Shown here piece by piece: positions 16,855-24,271 of a stretch of 46,738 nucleotides of DNA. The position numbers were made by a program, and so were the translations under genes. The stretch is from contig CAMLMV010000053.1 in NCBI GenBank assembly GCA_946481275.1, positions 1-46,738 of the forward strand, written 5' to 3'. This stretch comes from an uncultured Massilia sp. GTDB taxonomy: Bacteria > Pseudomonadota > Gammaproteobacteria > Burkholderiales > Burkholderiaceae. Position 1 is the first letter of the stretch. Every line of letters starts with the position of its first letter. Under the pieces are notes generated by a model. It made no database searches and had not been told where the DNA came from. It was given only the letters and a program-made list of their open reading frames with translations.

Positions 16855-18255
16855 ATGACCTTCCCCTTGATCCTGAACCTGGCCATCGCCCTTGCCGCCT
16901 GCGGCCTGCTGTATGTGATGCAGCAACGCCACCTGTCCTTCACGAAACGCGTGTTCACCGGTCTGGGCCTCGGCATCGTCCTGGGCGCCGCGTTCCAGGC
17001 GTTCTACGGCAACGGTTCGCCGGTCATCGCGCAGACGAATGCCTACCTCGACATCGTCGGCACGGGCTATGTGAAACTGCTGCAGATGATCATCATGCCG
17101 CTGATCATGGTGTCGATCATCCAGGCCATCCTGAAGCTGCGCGACGCCTCGTCGCTCGGCAAGATCAGTGCGCTGACGATCGGCACGCTGATGGTCACGA
17201 CGGCCATCGCGGCCTCGATCGGCATCCTGATGGCGAAGCTGTACGGCCTGTCCGCCGTCGGCCTGACGTCGAGCGCGGCCGAAGTCGCGCGCGGTCACTA
17301 TTTGGAGGGCAAGCTGGCGACGGCCCAGGACGTGTCGCTGCCGACCATGATCCTGTCGTTCATTCCGGAAAATCCCTTCCTCGACATGACGGGCGCGCGC
17401 AAGACGTCGACGATCGCCGTCGTGCTGTTCTCGATCTTCCTGGGCGTCTCCGCCACGGGGATCGCCGCGAAGAAGCCGGACGTGTTCGAAAAATTCAGCG
17501 AGTTCGTCCACGTCGCCCACGTGATCGTGATGCGCATGGTGACGCTCGTGCTGCGCCTGACGCCGTTCGGCGTGTTCGCCCTCATCACGCAGGTACTTGC
17601 CAGCTCCAGCGTGCAGGACATCCTCAAACTGATCGGTTTCGTGATGGCATCGTACAGCGCGCTGATCCTGATGTTCGGCGTGCATTTGCTGATCATCGCG
17701 GCCGTGGGCCTGAACCCGGGCCGCTACGTGAAAAAGATCTTCCCCGTGCTCGCGTTCGCGTTCACGTCGCGCACGTCGGCCGGTTCCATTCCGATGAGCG
17801 TGCAGACGCAGACCGCGCGCCTCGGCACGCCGGAAGGCATCGCCAACTTCGCCGCGTCGTTCGGCTCGATGATGGGCCAGAATGGCTGCGCCGGCATCTA
17901 TCCGGCGATGCTCGCCGTCATGATCGCGCCCACCGTCGGCATCGATCCGTTCACGATCTCCTTCCTGCTACCGGTCATCGGCATCGTCACCATCGGTTCC
18001 GTCGGCGTGGCCGGCGTGGGCGGCGGGGCCACGTTCGCCGCCCTCATCGTGTTGTCGGCGCTCAACCTGCCCGTCGCTCTGGCGGGCCTCCTGATCTCCA
18101 TCGAACCGCTGATCGACATGGGCCGTACCGCGCTCAACGTCAGCGGTTCCATCACGGCCGGCACCTTCGCCAGCCGCGTGCTCGGCCAGACCGACATGGC
18201 CGTGTTCGACAGCAACGCCGACGTCAACCTCGACAGCGAGGAACAGGTGGCGTAA
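16855..18255 (+). CDS. tcyP: L-cystine uptake transporter TcyP (sodium/dicarboxylate-symporter fold)
   Basis: A 466-residue inner-membrane transporter of the glutamate/aspartate/dicarboxylate symporter superfamily, closest to TcyP/YdjN. TcyP imports cystine as a sulphur source. Family hallmarks are VKLLQMIIMPLIMVSIIQA, the NPFLDMTGA stretch, AFAFTSRTSAGSIPMSVQTQ (hairpin 1 region with the serine-rich loop), FGSMMGQNGCAGIYPAMLAV, GVAGVGGGATFAALIVLSA and EPLIDMGRTALNVSGS (hairpin 2 and TM8 binding region). ATG 16855 matches the family start MxFPL. It is divergent from the macroglobulin gene. TAGAAT at 16814-16819 is a possible -10 element. Four TTGCA-like pentamers lie in the shared intergenic region. 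Confidence 0.93.
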   Translation: MTFPLILNLAIALAACGLLYVMQQRHLSFTKRVFTGLGLGIVLGAAFQAFYGNGSPVIAQTNAYLDIVGTGYVKLLQMIIMPLIMVSIIQAILKLRDASSLGKISALTIGTLMVTTAIAASIGILMAKLYGLSAVGLTSSAAEVARGHYLEGKLATAQDVSLPTMILSFIPENPFLDMTGARKTSTIAVVLFSIFLGVSATGIAAKKPDVFEKFSEFVHVAHVIVMRMVTLVLRLTPFGVFALITQVLASSSVQDILKLIGFVMASYSALILMFGVHLLIIAAVGLNPGRYVKKIFPVLAFAFTSRTSAGSIPMSVQTQTARLGTPEGIANFAASFGSMMGQNGCAGIYPAMLAVMIAPTVGIDPFTISFLLPVIGIVTIGSVGVAGVGGGATFAALIVLSALNLPVALAGLLISIEPLIDMGRTALNVSGSITAGTFASRVLGQTDMAVFDSNADVNLDSEEQVA

Positions 18256-18267
18256 CCGCTTTCTACT

Positions 18268-18293
18268 GTCCACGTAAGAGGTCCACGTAAGAG
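18268..18293. repeat. Perfect 13-bp tandem duplication
   Basis: GTCCACGTAAGAG occurs twice head to tail (18268-18280 and 18281-18293) in the short gap between tcyP and the phosphatase gene. It could be a replication-slippage product or a paired protein site; nothing in the sequence decides this. Confidence 0.9.
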
Positions 18294-18397
18294 CGCGCCT
18301 ACACGTCGTTTCGGCACACATTTTCGTCCGGAATCGTGCGCGGAAGTCCCGCCGAATCCGTCTATGATCGCGTCATGTCAAAAACGCAAACGGTCGG

Positions 18398-19165
18398 ATG
18401 ATGGATCAGAAGTGGCCACAGGAAATCTGGCTCGTCAGGCACGGGCAAAGCGCAGGCAATGTCGCGCGCGATGCCGCCGAAGCCGCGTCGGGCCTGCTCA
18501 TCGACATCGCCGAGCGCGACGTCGACGTGCCCCTGTCCGAACTGGGCGTGCGCCAGTCGCAGGCCCTGTCGGGGTGGTTCGCCGCGCTGCCGCCCGACGG
18601 CCAGCCGAACGTCGTGCTGCATTCGCCGTACGTGCGCGCGGCCGAGACCGCCAACATCCTGATGCAGCGCCTGAACCGCGACGAGCTGCTCGCCGTCCAT
18701 GCCGACGAGCGGCTGCGCGAAAAGGAGTTCGGGATCCTCGACCGCCTGACGGTGCGCGGTATCGCCGAGAAATATCCCGAGCTGCATGAGCAACGCCACC
18801 ACGTCGGCAAGTTCTATTTCCGCCCGCCCGGCGGCGAGAGCTGGTGCGACGTCATCCTGCGCCTGCGCAGCGTCCTCGACACGATCACGCGCGAGTATCC
18901 GCGCGAGCGCGTGCTGATCGTCGCGCACCAGGTCATCGTCAACTGCTTCCGCTACCTGCTGGAACGGATGGACGAGGCCGAGATCCTCGCGCAGGACCGC
19001 GCCGGCGACGTGCCGAACTGCTCCGTAACCTCCTACGTCTTCGATCCCACGCTGGGCAAGCGCGGCAAGCTGGCCGTCCGCCTGGTCAATTTCGTCGCCC
19101 CGCTCGAAGCCACCGGCACGCCGGTGACGGTCGCCAAAGATCAACCCACCGCGGCCAAGGCCTGA
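18398..19165 (+). CDS. Histidine phosphatase (phosphoglycerate-mutase-like) family protein
   Basis: A 255-residue cytoplasmic protein of the histidine phosphatase superfamily. WLVRHGQSAGN (about residues 11-21) is the RHG phospho-acceptor motif. SPYVRAAETANIL carries the second conserved Arg, LREKEFGILDR holds the acid region, and VLIVAHQVIVNCFRYLL carries the second catalytic His, with Gln in place of the more usual Gly after it. The long insertion GLLIDIAERDVDVPLSELG distinguishes it from simple cobalamin phosphatases. The substrate is not predictable. TATGAT at 18363-18368 might be a -10 element. The NAD(P)H-hydrate dehydratase gene follows after 12 bases, suggesting co-transcription. Confidence 0.85.
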   Translation: MMDQKWPQEIWLVRHGQSAGNVARDAAEAASGLLIDIAERDVDVPLSELGVRQSQALSGWFAALPPDGQPNVVLHSPYVRAAETANILMQRLNRDELLAVHADERLREKEFGILDRLTVRGIAEKYPELHEQRHHVGKFYFRPPGGESWCDVILRLRSVLDTITREYPRERVLIVAHQVIVNCFRYLLERMDEAEILAQDRAGDVPNCSVTSYVFDPTLGKRGKLAVRLVNFVAPLEATGTPVTVAKDQPTAAKA

Positions 19166-19177
19166 GGTTCCTCCCCC

Positions 19178-20146
19178 ATGACGCTGCATACCAACGCCCG
19201 CCCGCGCGACGTCGATACGAGCCTGCTGCGCAGCTGGCCGCTGCCCGTGCCCTCGAACGATGCCGACAAGGAAGACCGCGGCCACGTGCTCGTCCTCGGT
19301 GGCTCGCGCGAGATGCCGGGCCCCGTGATCCTGGCCGCGACGGCGGCCCTGCGCGCCGGCGCCGGCAAGCTGACCATCGCCACCGGCCGCAGCGTGGCCC
19401 AACTGGTAGCGCTCGCTATTCCGGAATCGCGCGTGCTGGGGCTGGCGGAAAACGACGCCGGCGGCTTCACGGTGGAAGCCGTGGCCGCGCTCGACCCGCT
19501 CGCCGACAAGATCAGCGCCATCCTGATCGGGCCCGGCATGCAGGACGAGGCGGCGACGGCCCGCCTCGTGCACGCGTTGCTGCCGCGTCTCGACGGCACC
19601 GACACGAACGTGTTGCTGGACGCCGAGGCGATGGGTGCGGTGCTGCACCCGCCCACGGGCAACCCGCCCTTCCGCTTCAACGTGCCGGTCCTGCTGACGC
19701 CGCATGCGGGCGAGATGGCCCACCTGACGGGCATCGCGAAGGACGAGATCGGCGCGGCGCCGGACCGCCACGCGGTCGAGGCGGCGCAGGACTGGAATGC
19801 CGTCGTCGCACTGAAAGGCGCGCGCACCGTGATCGCGGCGCCGGGCGGCGAGCGGTGGCAGTACGAAGGCGGCAACGTCGGGCTTGCCACGTCCGGCTCG
19901 GGCGACGTGCTGGCCGGCATCATCGCGGGGCTCGCGGCGCGCGGCGCCGGGCTCGCGCAAGCGGCCGCCTGGGGCGTCGCACTGCATGCGCGCGCGGGCG
20001 CGCGCCTCGCCGAACGCTTCGGCAGACTGGGTTACCTGGCGCGGGAATTGTGCGACGTGATTCCCGCCCTGCTCGAACAGGCCGCCGGCGACAATGCCGA
20101 CGCGGCGTCACGACCATCCGGCACTCGCCGGGGGATGGAGGGTTGA
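19178..20146 (+). CDS. nnrD: ADP-dependent (S)-NAD(P)H-hydrate dehydratase
   Basis: A 322-residue ribokinase-like carbohydrate kinase fold enzyme (YjeF C-terminal domain type). It dehydrates damaged NADHX/NADPHX back to NADH/NADPH. VLVLGGSREMPGPVILAATA (about 31-50) is the N-terminal nucleotide-site glycine region. Further landmarks are GPGMQDEAATARLV, LLTPHAGEMAHLTG and the strongly conserved ATSGSGDVLAGIIAGL near the C-terminus, with the catalytic Asp in GSGD. In many bacteria NnrD is fused to the NnrE epimerase; here only the dehydratase is present and no epimerase gene is seen nearby. The C-terminal tail (DAASRPSGTRRGMEG) is unstructured. Confidence 0.9.
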   Translation: MTLHTNARPRDVDTSLLRSWPLPVPSNDADKEDRGHVLVLGGSREMPGPVILAATAALRAGAGKLTIATGRSVAQLVALAIPESRVLGLAENDAGGFTVEAVAALDPLADKISAILIGPGMQDEAATARLVHALLPRLDGTDTNVLLDAEAMGAVLHPPTGNPPFRFNVPVLLTPHAGEMAHLTGIAKDEIGAAPDRHAVEAAQDWNAVVALKGARTVIAAPGGERWQYEGGNVGLATSGSGDVLAGIIAGLAARGAGLAQAAAWGVALHARAGARLAERFGRLGYLARELCDVIPALLEQAAGDNADAASRPSGTRRGMEG

Positions 20147-20203
20147 ACGAAGATGGTTCGGCTCTTATCTAATCCGCACGTGTCGATGTTGCAGACGGCA
20201 CTG

Positions 20204-20414
20204 CGGAGTACGGGAAACTCCGGTTTCCCAAAGCAGAAGGTGTGCAATCCGACGAACCGGCCGGCGTGATGCCGGTCTAATGCAAACAGTCGGATTCGTA
20301 CGCCACCGGGGCCGCGTATTGCGTCGGTTCCCTGATGGTTCGCGTTTGGGCCGCACGGCCCATCGGGAACCCAAAGCGCCGCCGACCCTCCAGCGCCTCA
20401 CCTGGAGACGGCGG
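20204..20414 (+). other. Cluster of strong stem-loops upstream of the Gly/Thr lipoprotein gene
   Basis: No gene is visible in the 300 bases from 20147 to 20446; instead it holds consecutive inverted repeats. (1) GGGAAAC (20212-20218) and GTTTCCC (20223-20229) close on TCCG, a UNCG-type tetraloop. A competing stem CGGAGT (20204-20209)/ACTCCG (20217-20222) excludes it. (2) AATCCGAC (20246-20253)/GTCGGATT (20289-20296) encloses ACCGGC (20256-20261)/GCCGGT (20271-20276). (3) GGTTCCC (20326-20332) plus GATGG pairs with CCATC plus GGGAACC (to 20371), with one bulged base. (4) CCGCCG (20379-20384) plus CTCCAG pairs with CTGGAG plus CGGCGG (to 20414). A structured 5' leader or a small RNA is the simplest reading. 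I do not recognise a known riboswitch class. Confidence 0.6.
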
Positions 20415-20446
20415 TAAACGATAGACGTGAACGAGGAGTAAAACAA

Positions 20447-20893
20447 ATGAAAGCTCTTAACAACGCATCGAAAATTCTGTTTGCTGCAGCCCTGATGGCC
20501 AGCCTGGCCGCTTGCAAGAAGAATGACACCACCAGCACGACCGGTACCGGCGACACGTCGGCCACCGCGCCGAGCAGCAGCTCCGGCACCAGCGGTACGA
20601 CCGGCGCGACCGGCACGGGCACGACCGGCGACACCACCGGCACCGGCACCGGTGCGACCGGCACCATGGGCGGCTCCACCGGCGCGACGGGCACCACCGG
20701 CGACACCGGCACGGGCGCAACGGGCACCGGCACCACCGGCACGGGAGCAACCGGCACCACCGGCACCGGTGCAACGGGCACGACCGGCGGCACCGGCTCG
20801 TCGGGCACGTCCGGTACGTCGGGCACGACCGGCAGCGACACGTCGGGCACCTCGGGCACCGGCACCTCGGGCACCGGCACGTCCGGCCGCTGA
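20447..20893 (+). CDS. Gly/Thr-rich low-complexity lipoprotein, function unknown
   Basis: A 148-residue predicted lipoprotein. The signal [20 protein letters not shown] is followed by AAC, giving lipobox LAAC and a lipidated Cys at about 23. Almost all of the rest (about residues 27-147) is Gly, Thr, Ser and Ala in units such as GTT, GAT, GT and GTS, with a few Asp and no aromatic residues. Such a sequence should be disordered and extended; it resembles collagen-like Gly repeats only loosely, because the three-residue period is broken by GT pairs and Pro is absent. ATG 20447 has a good GAGGAG site. The gene follows the stem-loop cluster and is closed by two hairpins before the convergent RND genes. 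No function can be assigned. Confidence 0.8.
   Translation: MKALNNASKILFAAALMASLAACKKNDTTSTTGTGDTSATAPSSSSGTSGTTGATGTGTTGDTTGTGTGATGTMGGSTGATGTTGDTGTGATGTGTTGTGATGTTGTGATGTTGGTGSSGTSGTSGTTGSDTSGTSGTGTSGTGTSGR
20535..20889. repeat. ACCGGC-type degenerate microsatellite within the lipoprotein gene
   Basis: The coding DNA is built from short units such as accggc, acgggc and gcgacc that keep the reading frame and encode Gly-Thr, Gly-Ala-Thr and Gly-Thr-Ser. The third codon positions vary, so the repeat is not perfect; this suggests selection for the protein pattern rather than recent slippage alone. Confidence 0.75.
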
Positions 20894-20909
20894 TCGCCGT
20901 GGCGCATCG

Positions 20910-20935
20910 GCAAAGGGTCGGAAACGGCCCTTTGC
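20910..20935 (+). terminator. Hairpin with GAAA tetraloop after the lipoprotein gene
   Basis: GCAAAGGGTCG (20910-20920) pairs with CGGCCCTTTGC (20925-20935), including one U-G pair, around a GAAA loop. There is no U-run, so it may act as an mRNA 3'-end stabiliser or in concert with the next hairpin. Confidence 0.5.
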
Positions 20936-20992
20936 GCCGGCATGCACTGGGCGCGGCGGATGCGGCCCCATTGCATGCCGCCTCGGAATGAG

Positions 20993-21020
20993 AAAAGGGC
21001 CTGCGCGAGCAGGCCCTTTT
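20993..21020. terminator. Bidirectional terminator between the lipoprotein and RND genes
   Basis: AAAAGGGCCTGC (20993-21004) and GCAGGCCCTTTT (21009-21020) form a perfect 12-bp stem on a GCGA tetraloop. The ending with four Ts on one strand and four As on the other allows termination from both sides of this convergent gene pair. Confidence 0.78.
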
Positions 21021-21055
21021 GCATGCATGCCGGCCGCAGCCGGCAAACCATCACA

Positions 21056-24000
21056 TCACGCCGTCGCCGGGCGGCCGCGGCTGATGGCGAAGCGGCCGGC
21101 CTTCACGATCAGGCGGAACACGAGGCGCACCAGTACCAGCGTGAGGATCGCTTCGACGAAGGTCATCACGAACGCCGGCAGTGCCGTGAAGCGGGCCGCG
21201 CGGCGGTGGAACTTGGCCACCATGCGGTCGCGGGCGATCTCGATGCTGTCGTAGAAGGTCGGCACGACCAGCAGGGTCAGCAGGGTCGACGTGATCGTAC
21301 CGCCGATGATCGCGATGGCCAGCGGCTGGTAGAACTCGCCCGAGTCGCCCAGGGCCAGCGCCACCGGCAGCATGCCGGCGATCAGCGCGAACGTCGTCAT
21401 CAGGATCGGACGCAGGCGGGCCCGGCCGGCAGCCATCAGCGCCTCTTCGCGGTCCATGCCTTCCGCCTCGCGGGTGCGGGCGGCGTCCAGCAGCAGGATC
21501 GCGTTCTTCGCCACGAGGCCCATCAGCATGATGATGCCGATGAAGCTCATCAGGTTCAGCGTGCCGTGCGTGAGCAGCAGCGCGACGACGACGCCGATCA
21601 GCGACAGCGGCAGCGACAGCATCACGGAAAGCGGTGCCGTGAACGAGCCGAACTGCATCACCAGGATCAGGTACATGAGGCCGATACCGGACACCAGCGC
21701 GATCGTCATCTGTGTGAACACTTCCTGCTGGTCCTTGCTCTGGCCACCCAGCGACAGGCCATAGCCCGGCGGGAAGTCCATCGATTTCGCCAGCTTGAGG
21801 GCATCGTCCATGACTTCGCCGTTCGAACGGCCCTGGGCGTTGGCCGACACGCGCACGACGCGCTTGCCGTCCTTGTGCTCGATGGCGGACGGGCCCTTGC
21901 CCATCGTGATCTTGGCGATCTGGTCCAGCGGCACCATCATGTTGCTGCCGGTGACGGCGATCGGCAGGCGCTCGATGTTCTCGAGGCCCACGCGGTCTTC
22001 CGGCGCGAGGCGCACGGCCACGTCGCGGGTCTCGCCCGTCGGGTCGACCCAGTCGCCGACCTCGATGCCGGCGAACGCGACGCGCAGCGCGGTGGCGGCG
22101 TCGCCGACCGAGATGCCCATCATGTTCGACAGGCCGCGGTCGAGCTCGATCTGCAGCTCGTCCTTCGGATCCTGCTGGGACAGCGTGACGTCCACGGCGC
22201 CCGGCACCTGACGAAGTTTTTCCATGTAGGCATTGGTCAGGTCCATCAGCTTGCGCGAATCCGAGCCGGTGAACTCGATCTGCACGGGCTTGCCGTTGCC
22301 GTTCAGGTCGTCCGTGACCGTGTACTCGGCACCGACGAGGCGCGCGATCTTGTCACGCAGTTCGACAGCGATCTCGGCGGCACTGCGCTTGCGTTCGCGG
22401 CGCTTGCCGATGTCGACGTAGATGCGGCCGCCGCCCGAGTTGATCGACGCGTTCGTGTCCTTCGTCTCCGGCAGCGAGCGCGCCAGCGCGGCCGCCTCTT
22501 CCATCTTCATGCGGGCGTAACCCACCGACGACGAGGCCGGGGTACGCACTTCGATCAGCAACTGCCCGCTGTCCATCTTCGGCAGGAACGACGTGCCGCC
22601 GAACTTGCCCTGCAGGCCCAGCGCCGCGACGAGGCTCGCGACGGCGATGATGGCCATCCAGCGGCGGTGGTGCAGTGCCCAGGCGATCACGCGGCCGTAG
22701 CGGTCGGCCTGGTGGTCGAACCAGATGTTGAAGCGTGCGAGATATTTCTCGATGCCCTTCTTCGGCGCATGGTGGTGGCCCGGCGGGTCGCCCCAGTAAG
22801 CCGACAGCATCGGGTCGAGCGTGAACGAGATGAACAGCGACACGATCACGGAGCAGGCCACGGTCAGCGCGAACGGACGGAACCATTCGCCCGAGATGCC
22901 CGGCATGAAGGCGACGGGGATGAACACGGCCATGATCGAGAACGTCGTCGACGCGACGGCCATGCCGATCTCGGCGGTACCTTCGAGGGCGGCCGTACGG
23001 CGGTCGGAGCCGTTTTCCATGTGACGGACGATGTTTTCACGCACGACGATCGCGTCGTCGATCAGCACGCCGATCGCCAGCGACAGGCCCAGCAGCGTCA
23101 TGAAGTTCAGCGTGAAGCCGCACAGCCAGACGGCGATGAACGCGGCCAGCACGGAGGTCGGCAGCGACAGCGCGGTGATCAGGGTGGAACGCCAGGAGTT
23201 CAGGAACGCGTACACGACGAAAATCGTCAGCACGGCGCCGAACACGAGCGATTCGATAACGTTGTTCAGGCTGTCCTGCGCGTCTTCGCCGCCGTCGTAC
23301 GAGATGTCCAGCTTGGTGCCGGCCGGCAGTTCCTTGCGGATCTGCTCGATTTCGGCGCGCACCTTGTTGGCGATGCCGACGGTGGAGCCTTCGCGCGAAC
23401 GCACGATCTGGATGCCGACGTTGGGCTTTCCGGTGCGCATCGACACGCTGTCGATGTCGGCGAAGCCGTCCTTGATGTCGGCCACCTGGTTCAGGCGCAC
23501 GATGGTGTCGCCGTTGCGTTTCACCACAACCTGCGAGAAGTCCTCCGGACGCTCGATGCGGCCGACGAGGCGGATGCCCTTCTCGTCCAGCTCGCTACGC
23601 ACCTTGCCGACCGGCGCGTTCGTGTTCTGGCGCGACAGCGCATTGGTGACGTCGCTGACCGAGACGTTGTATTCGCGCAGTTTTTCCGAATGGAGCAGCA
23701 CGGACAGCTCGCGGCGCAGCGAACCGTTCACCTGCACGTTGGCCACGCCGTCGATCGCACGGAAGCGGTCGGCCAGCTGGTCTTCGGCCAGGCGCGAGAT
23801 CTCGGCATGGCTCTGCGTGCTCGACGACAGGGCCAGGTTCATGATCGGCTGCGCGGACGGATCGACGCGGCGCAGCACCGGCTCGCGCATCTCGATCGGC
23901 AGCTTGTAGCGCACGGACGCGATGGCGTTGCGGACGTCGTCCGACGCCTCGATCAGGTTGCGCTTGAAGTCGAAGCGCAGCACGATCGTCGCGCTGCCCT

Positions 24001-24256
24001 CGTTGGCGTACGCGTTCACCTCGGTCACGCCGGTGATGGCCAGCATCTGCTTCTCGAGGCGCTCGATGAGTTCGCGTTCCGACGTTTCCGGCGATGCACC
24101 CGGATACGGGATCGTCACGACGATGATCGGAATCTCGACGTCGGGGTTCTGGTTCACGCGCAAATGCTTGAGCGCGAGCAGGCCCATGCACATCATGCCG
24201 ATGATCAGCACGAGTGTCGCGATGGGCTTCTTGACACTGAAATTGGACAGGAACAT
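21056..24256 (-). CDS. RND-family multidrug efflux permease
   Basis: A 1066-residue inner-membrane proton antiporter of the AcrB/MexB superfamily. It starts MFLSNFSVKKPIATLVLIIG, the usual TM1. Other landmarks are PYPGASPETSERELIERLE in the porter domain, LTLLGLSLAIGVLIDDAIVV in TM4 with the paired Asp residues needed for proton relay (around residue 400), FRPFALTVACSVIVSLFISF, and GLVAKNAILLLDAARTREAEG in TM10-11 with the conserved Lys. Substrate cannot be read from sequence; the relatives are general drug or lipophile exporters rather than metal-specific CzcA. The adaptor gene lies 15 bases upstream in the same direction. No outer-membrane factor is encoded nearby, so a TolC-like channel from elsewhere must serve the pump. 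Confidence 0.95.
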   Translation of the reverse strand: MFLSNFSVKKPIATLVLIIGMMCMGLLALKHLRVNQNPDVEIPIIVVTIPYPGASPETSERELIERLEKQMLAITGVTEVNAYANEGSATIVLRFDFKRNLIEASDDVRNAIASVRYKLPIEMREPVLRRVDPSAQPIMNLALSSSTQSHAEISRLAEDQLADRFRAIDGVANVQVNGSLRRELSVLLHSEKLREYNVSVSDVTNALSRQNTNAPVGKVRSELDEKGIRLVGRIERPEDFSQVVVKRNGDTIVRLNQVADIKDGFADIDSVSMRTGKPNVGIQIVRSREGSTVGIANKVRAEIEQIRKELPAGTKLDISYDGGEDAQDSLNNVIESLVFGAVLTIFVVYAFLNSWRSTLITALSLPTSVLAAFIAVWLCGFTLNFMTLLGLSLAIGVLIDDAIVVRENIVRHMENGSDRRTAALEGTAEIGMAVASTTFSIMAVFIPVAFMPGISGEWFRPFALTVACSVIVSLFISFTLDPMLSAYWGDPPGHHHAPKKGIEKYLARFNIWFDHQADRYGRVIAWALHHRRWMAIIAVASLVAALGLQGKFGGTSFLPKMDSGQLLIEVRTPASSSVGYARMKMEEAAALARSLPETKDTNASINSGGGRIYVDIGKRRERKRSAAEIAVELRDKIARLVGAEYTVTDDLNGNGKPVQIEFTGSDSRKLMDLTNAYMEKLRQVPGAVDVTLSQQDPKDELQIELDRGLSNMMGISVGDAATALRVAFAGIEVGDWVDPTGETRDVAVRLAPEDRVGLENIERLPIAVTGSNMMVPLDQIAKITMGKGPSAIEHKDGKRVVRVSANAQGRSNGEVMDDALKLAKSMDFPPGYGLSLGGQSKDQQEVFTQMTIALVSGIGLMYLILVMQFGSFTAPLSVMLSLPLSLIGVVVALLLTHGTLNLMSFIGIIMLMGLVAKNAILLLDAARTREAEGMDREEALMAAGRARLRPILMTTFALIAGMLPVALALGDSGEFYQPLAIAIIGGTITSTLLTLLVVPTFYDSIEIARDRMVAKFHRRAARFTALPAFVMTFVEAILTLVLVRLVFRLIVKAGRFAISRGRPATA

Positions 24257-24271
24257 GGTGGTTAATCCCGC

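Noticed and set aside
20535..20889. A CRISPR array or minisatellite
   Set aside because: The repeats are short, irregular and in frame inside a lipoprotein gene with a good signal peptide and ribosome site; there are no unique spacers.
20447..20893. A bacterial collagen-like protein
   Set aside because: Gly-X-Y periodicity is broken repeatedly by GT dipeptides and Pro is absent, so a collagen triple helix is unlikely.
20942..24265. A 1107-codon plus-strand open frame opposite the RND permease
   Set aside because: Same reason: composition is typical of an antisense shadow (Asp/His/Arg/Val rich) and the permease on the other strand is certain.
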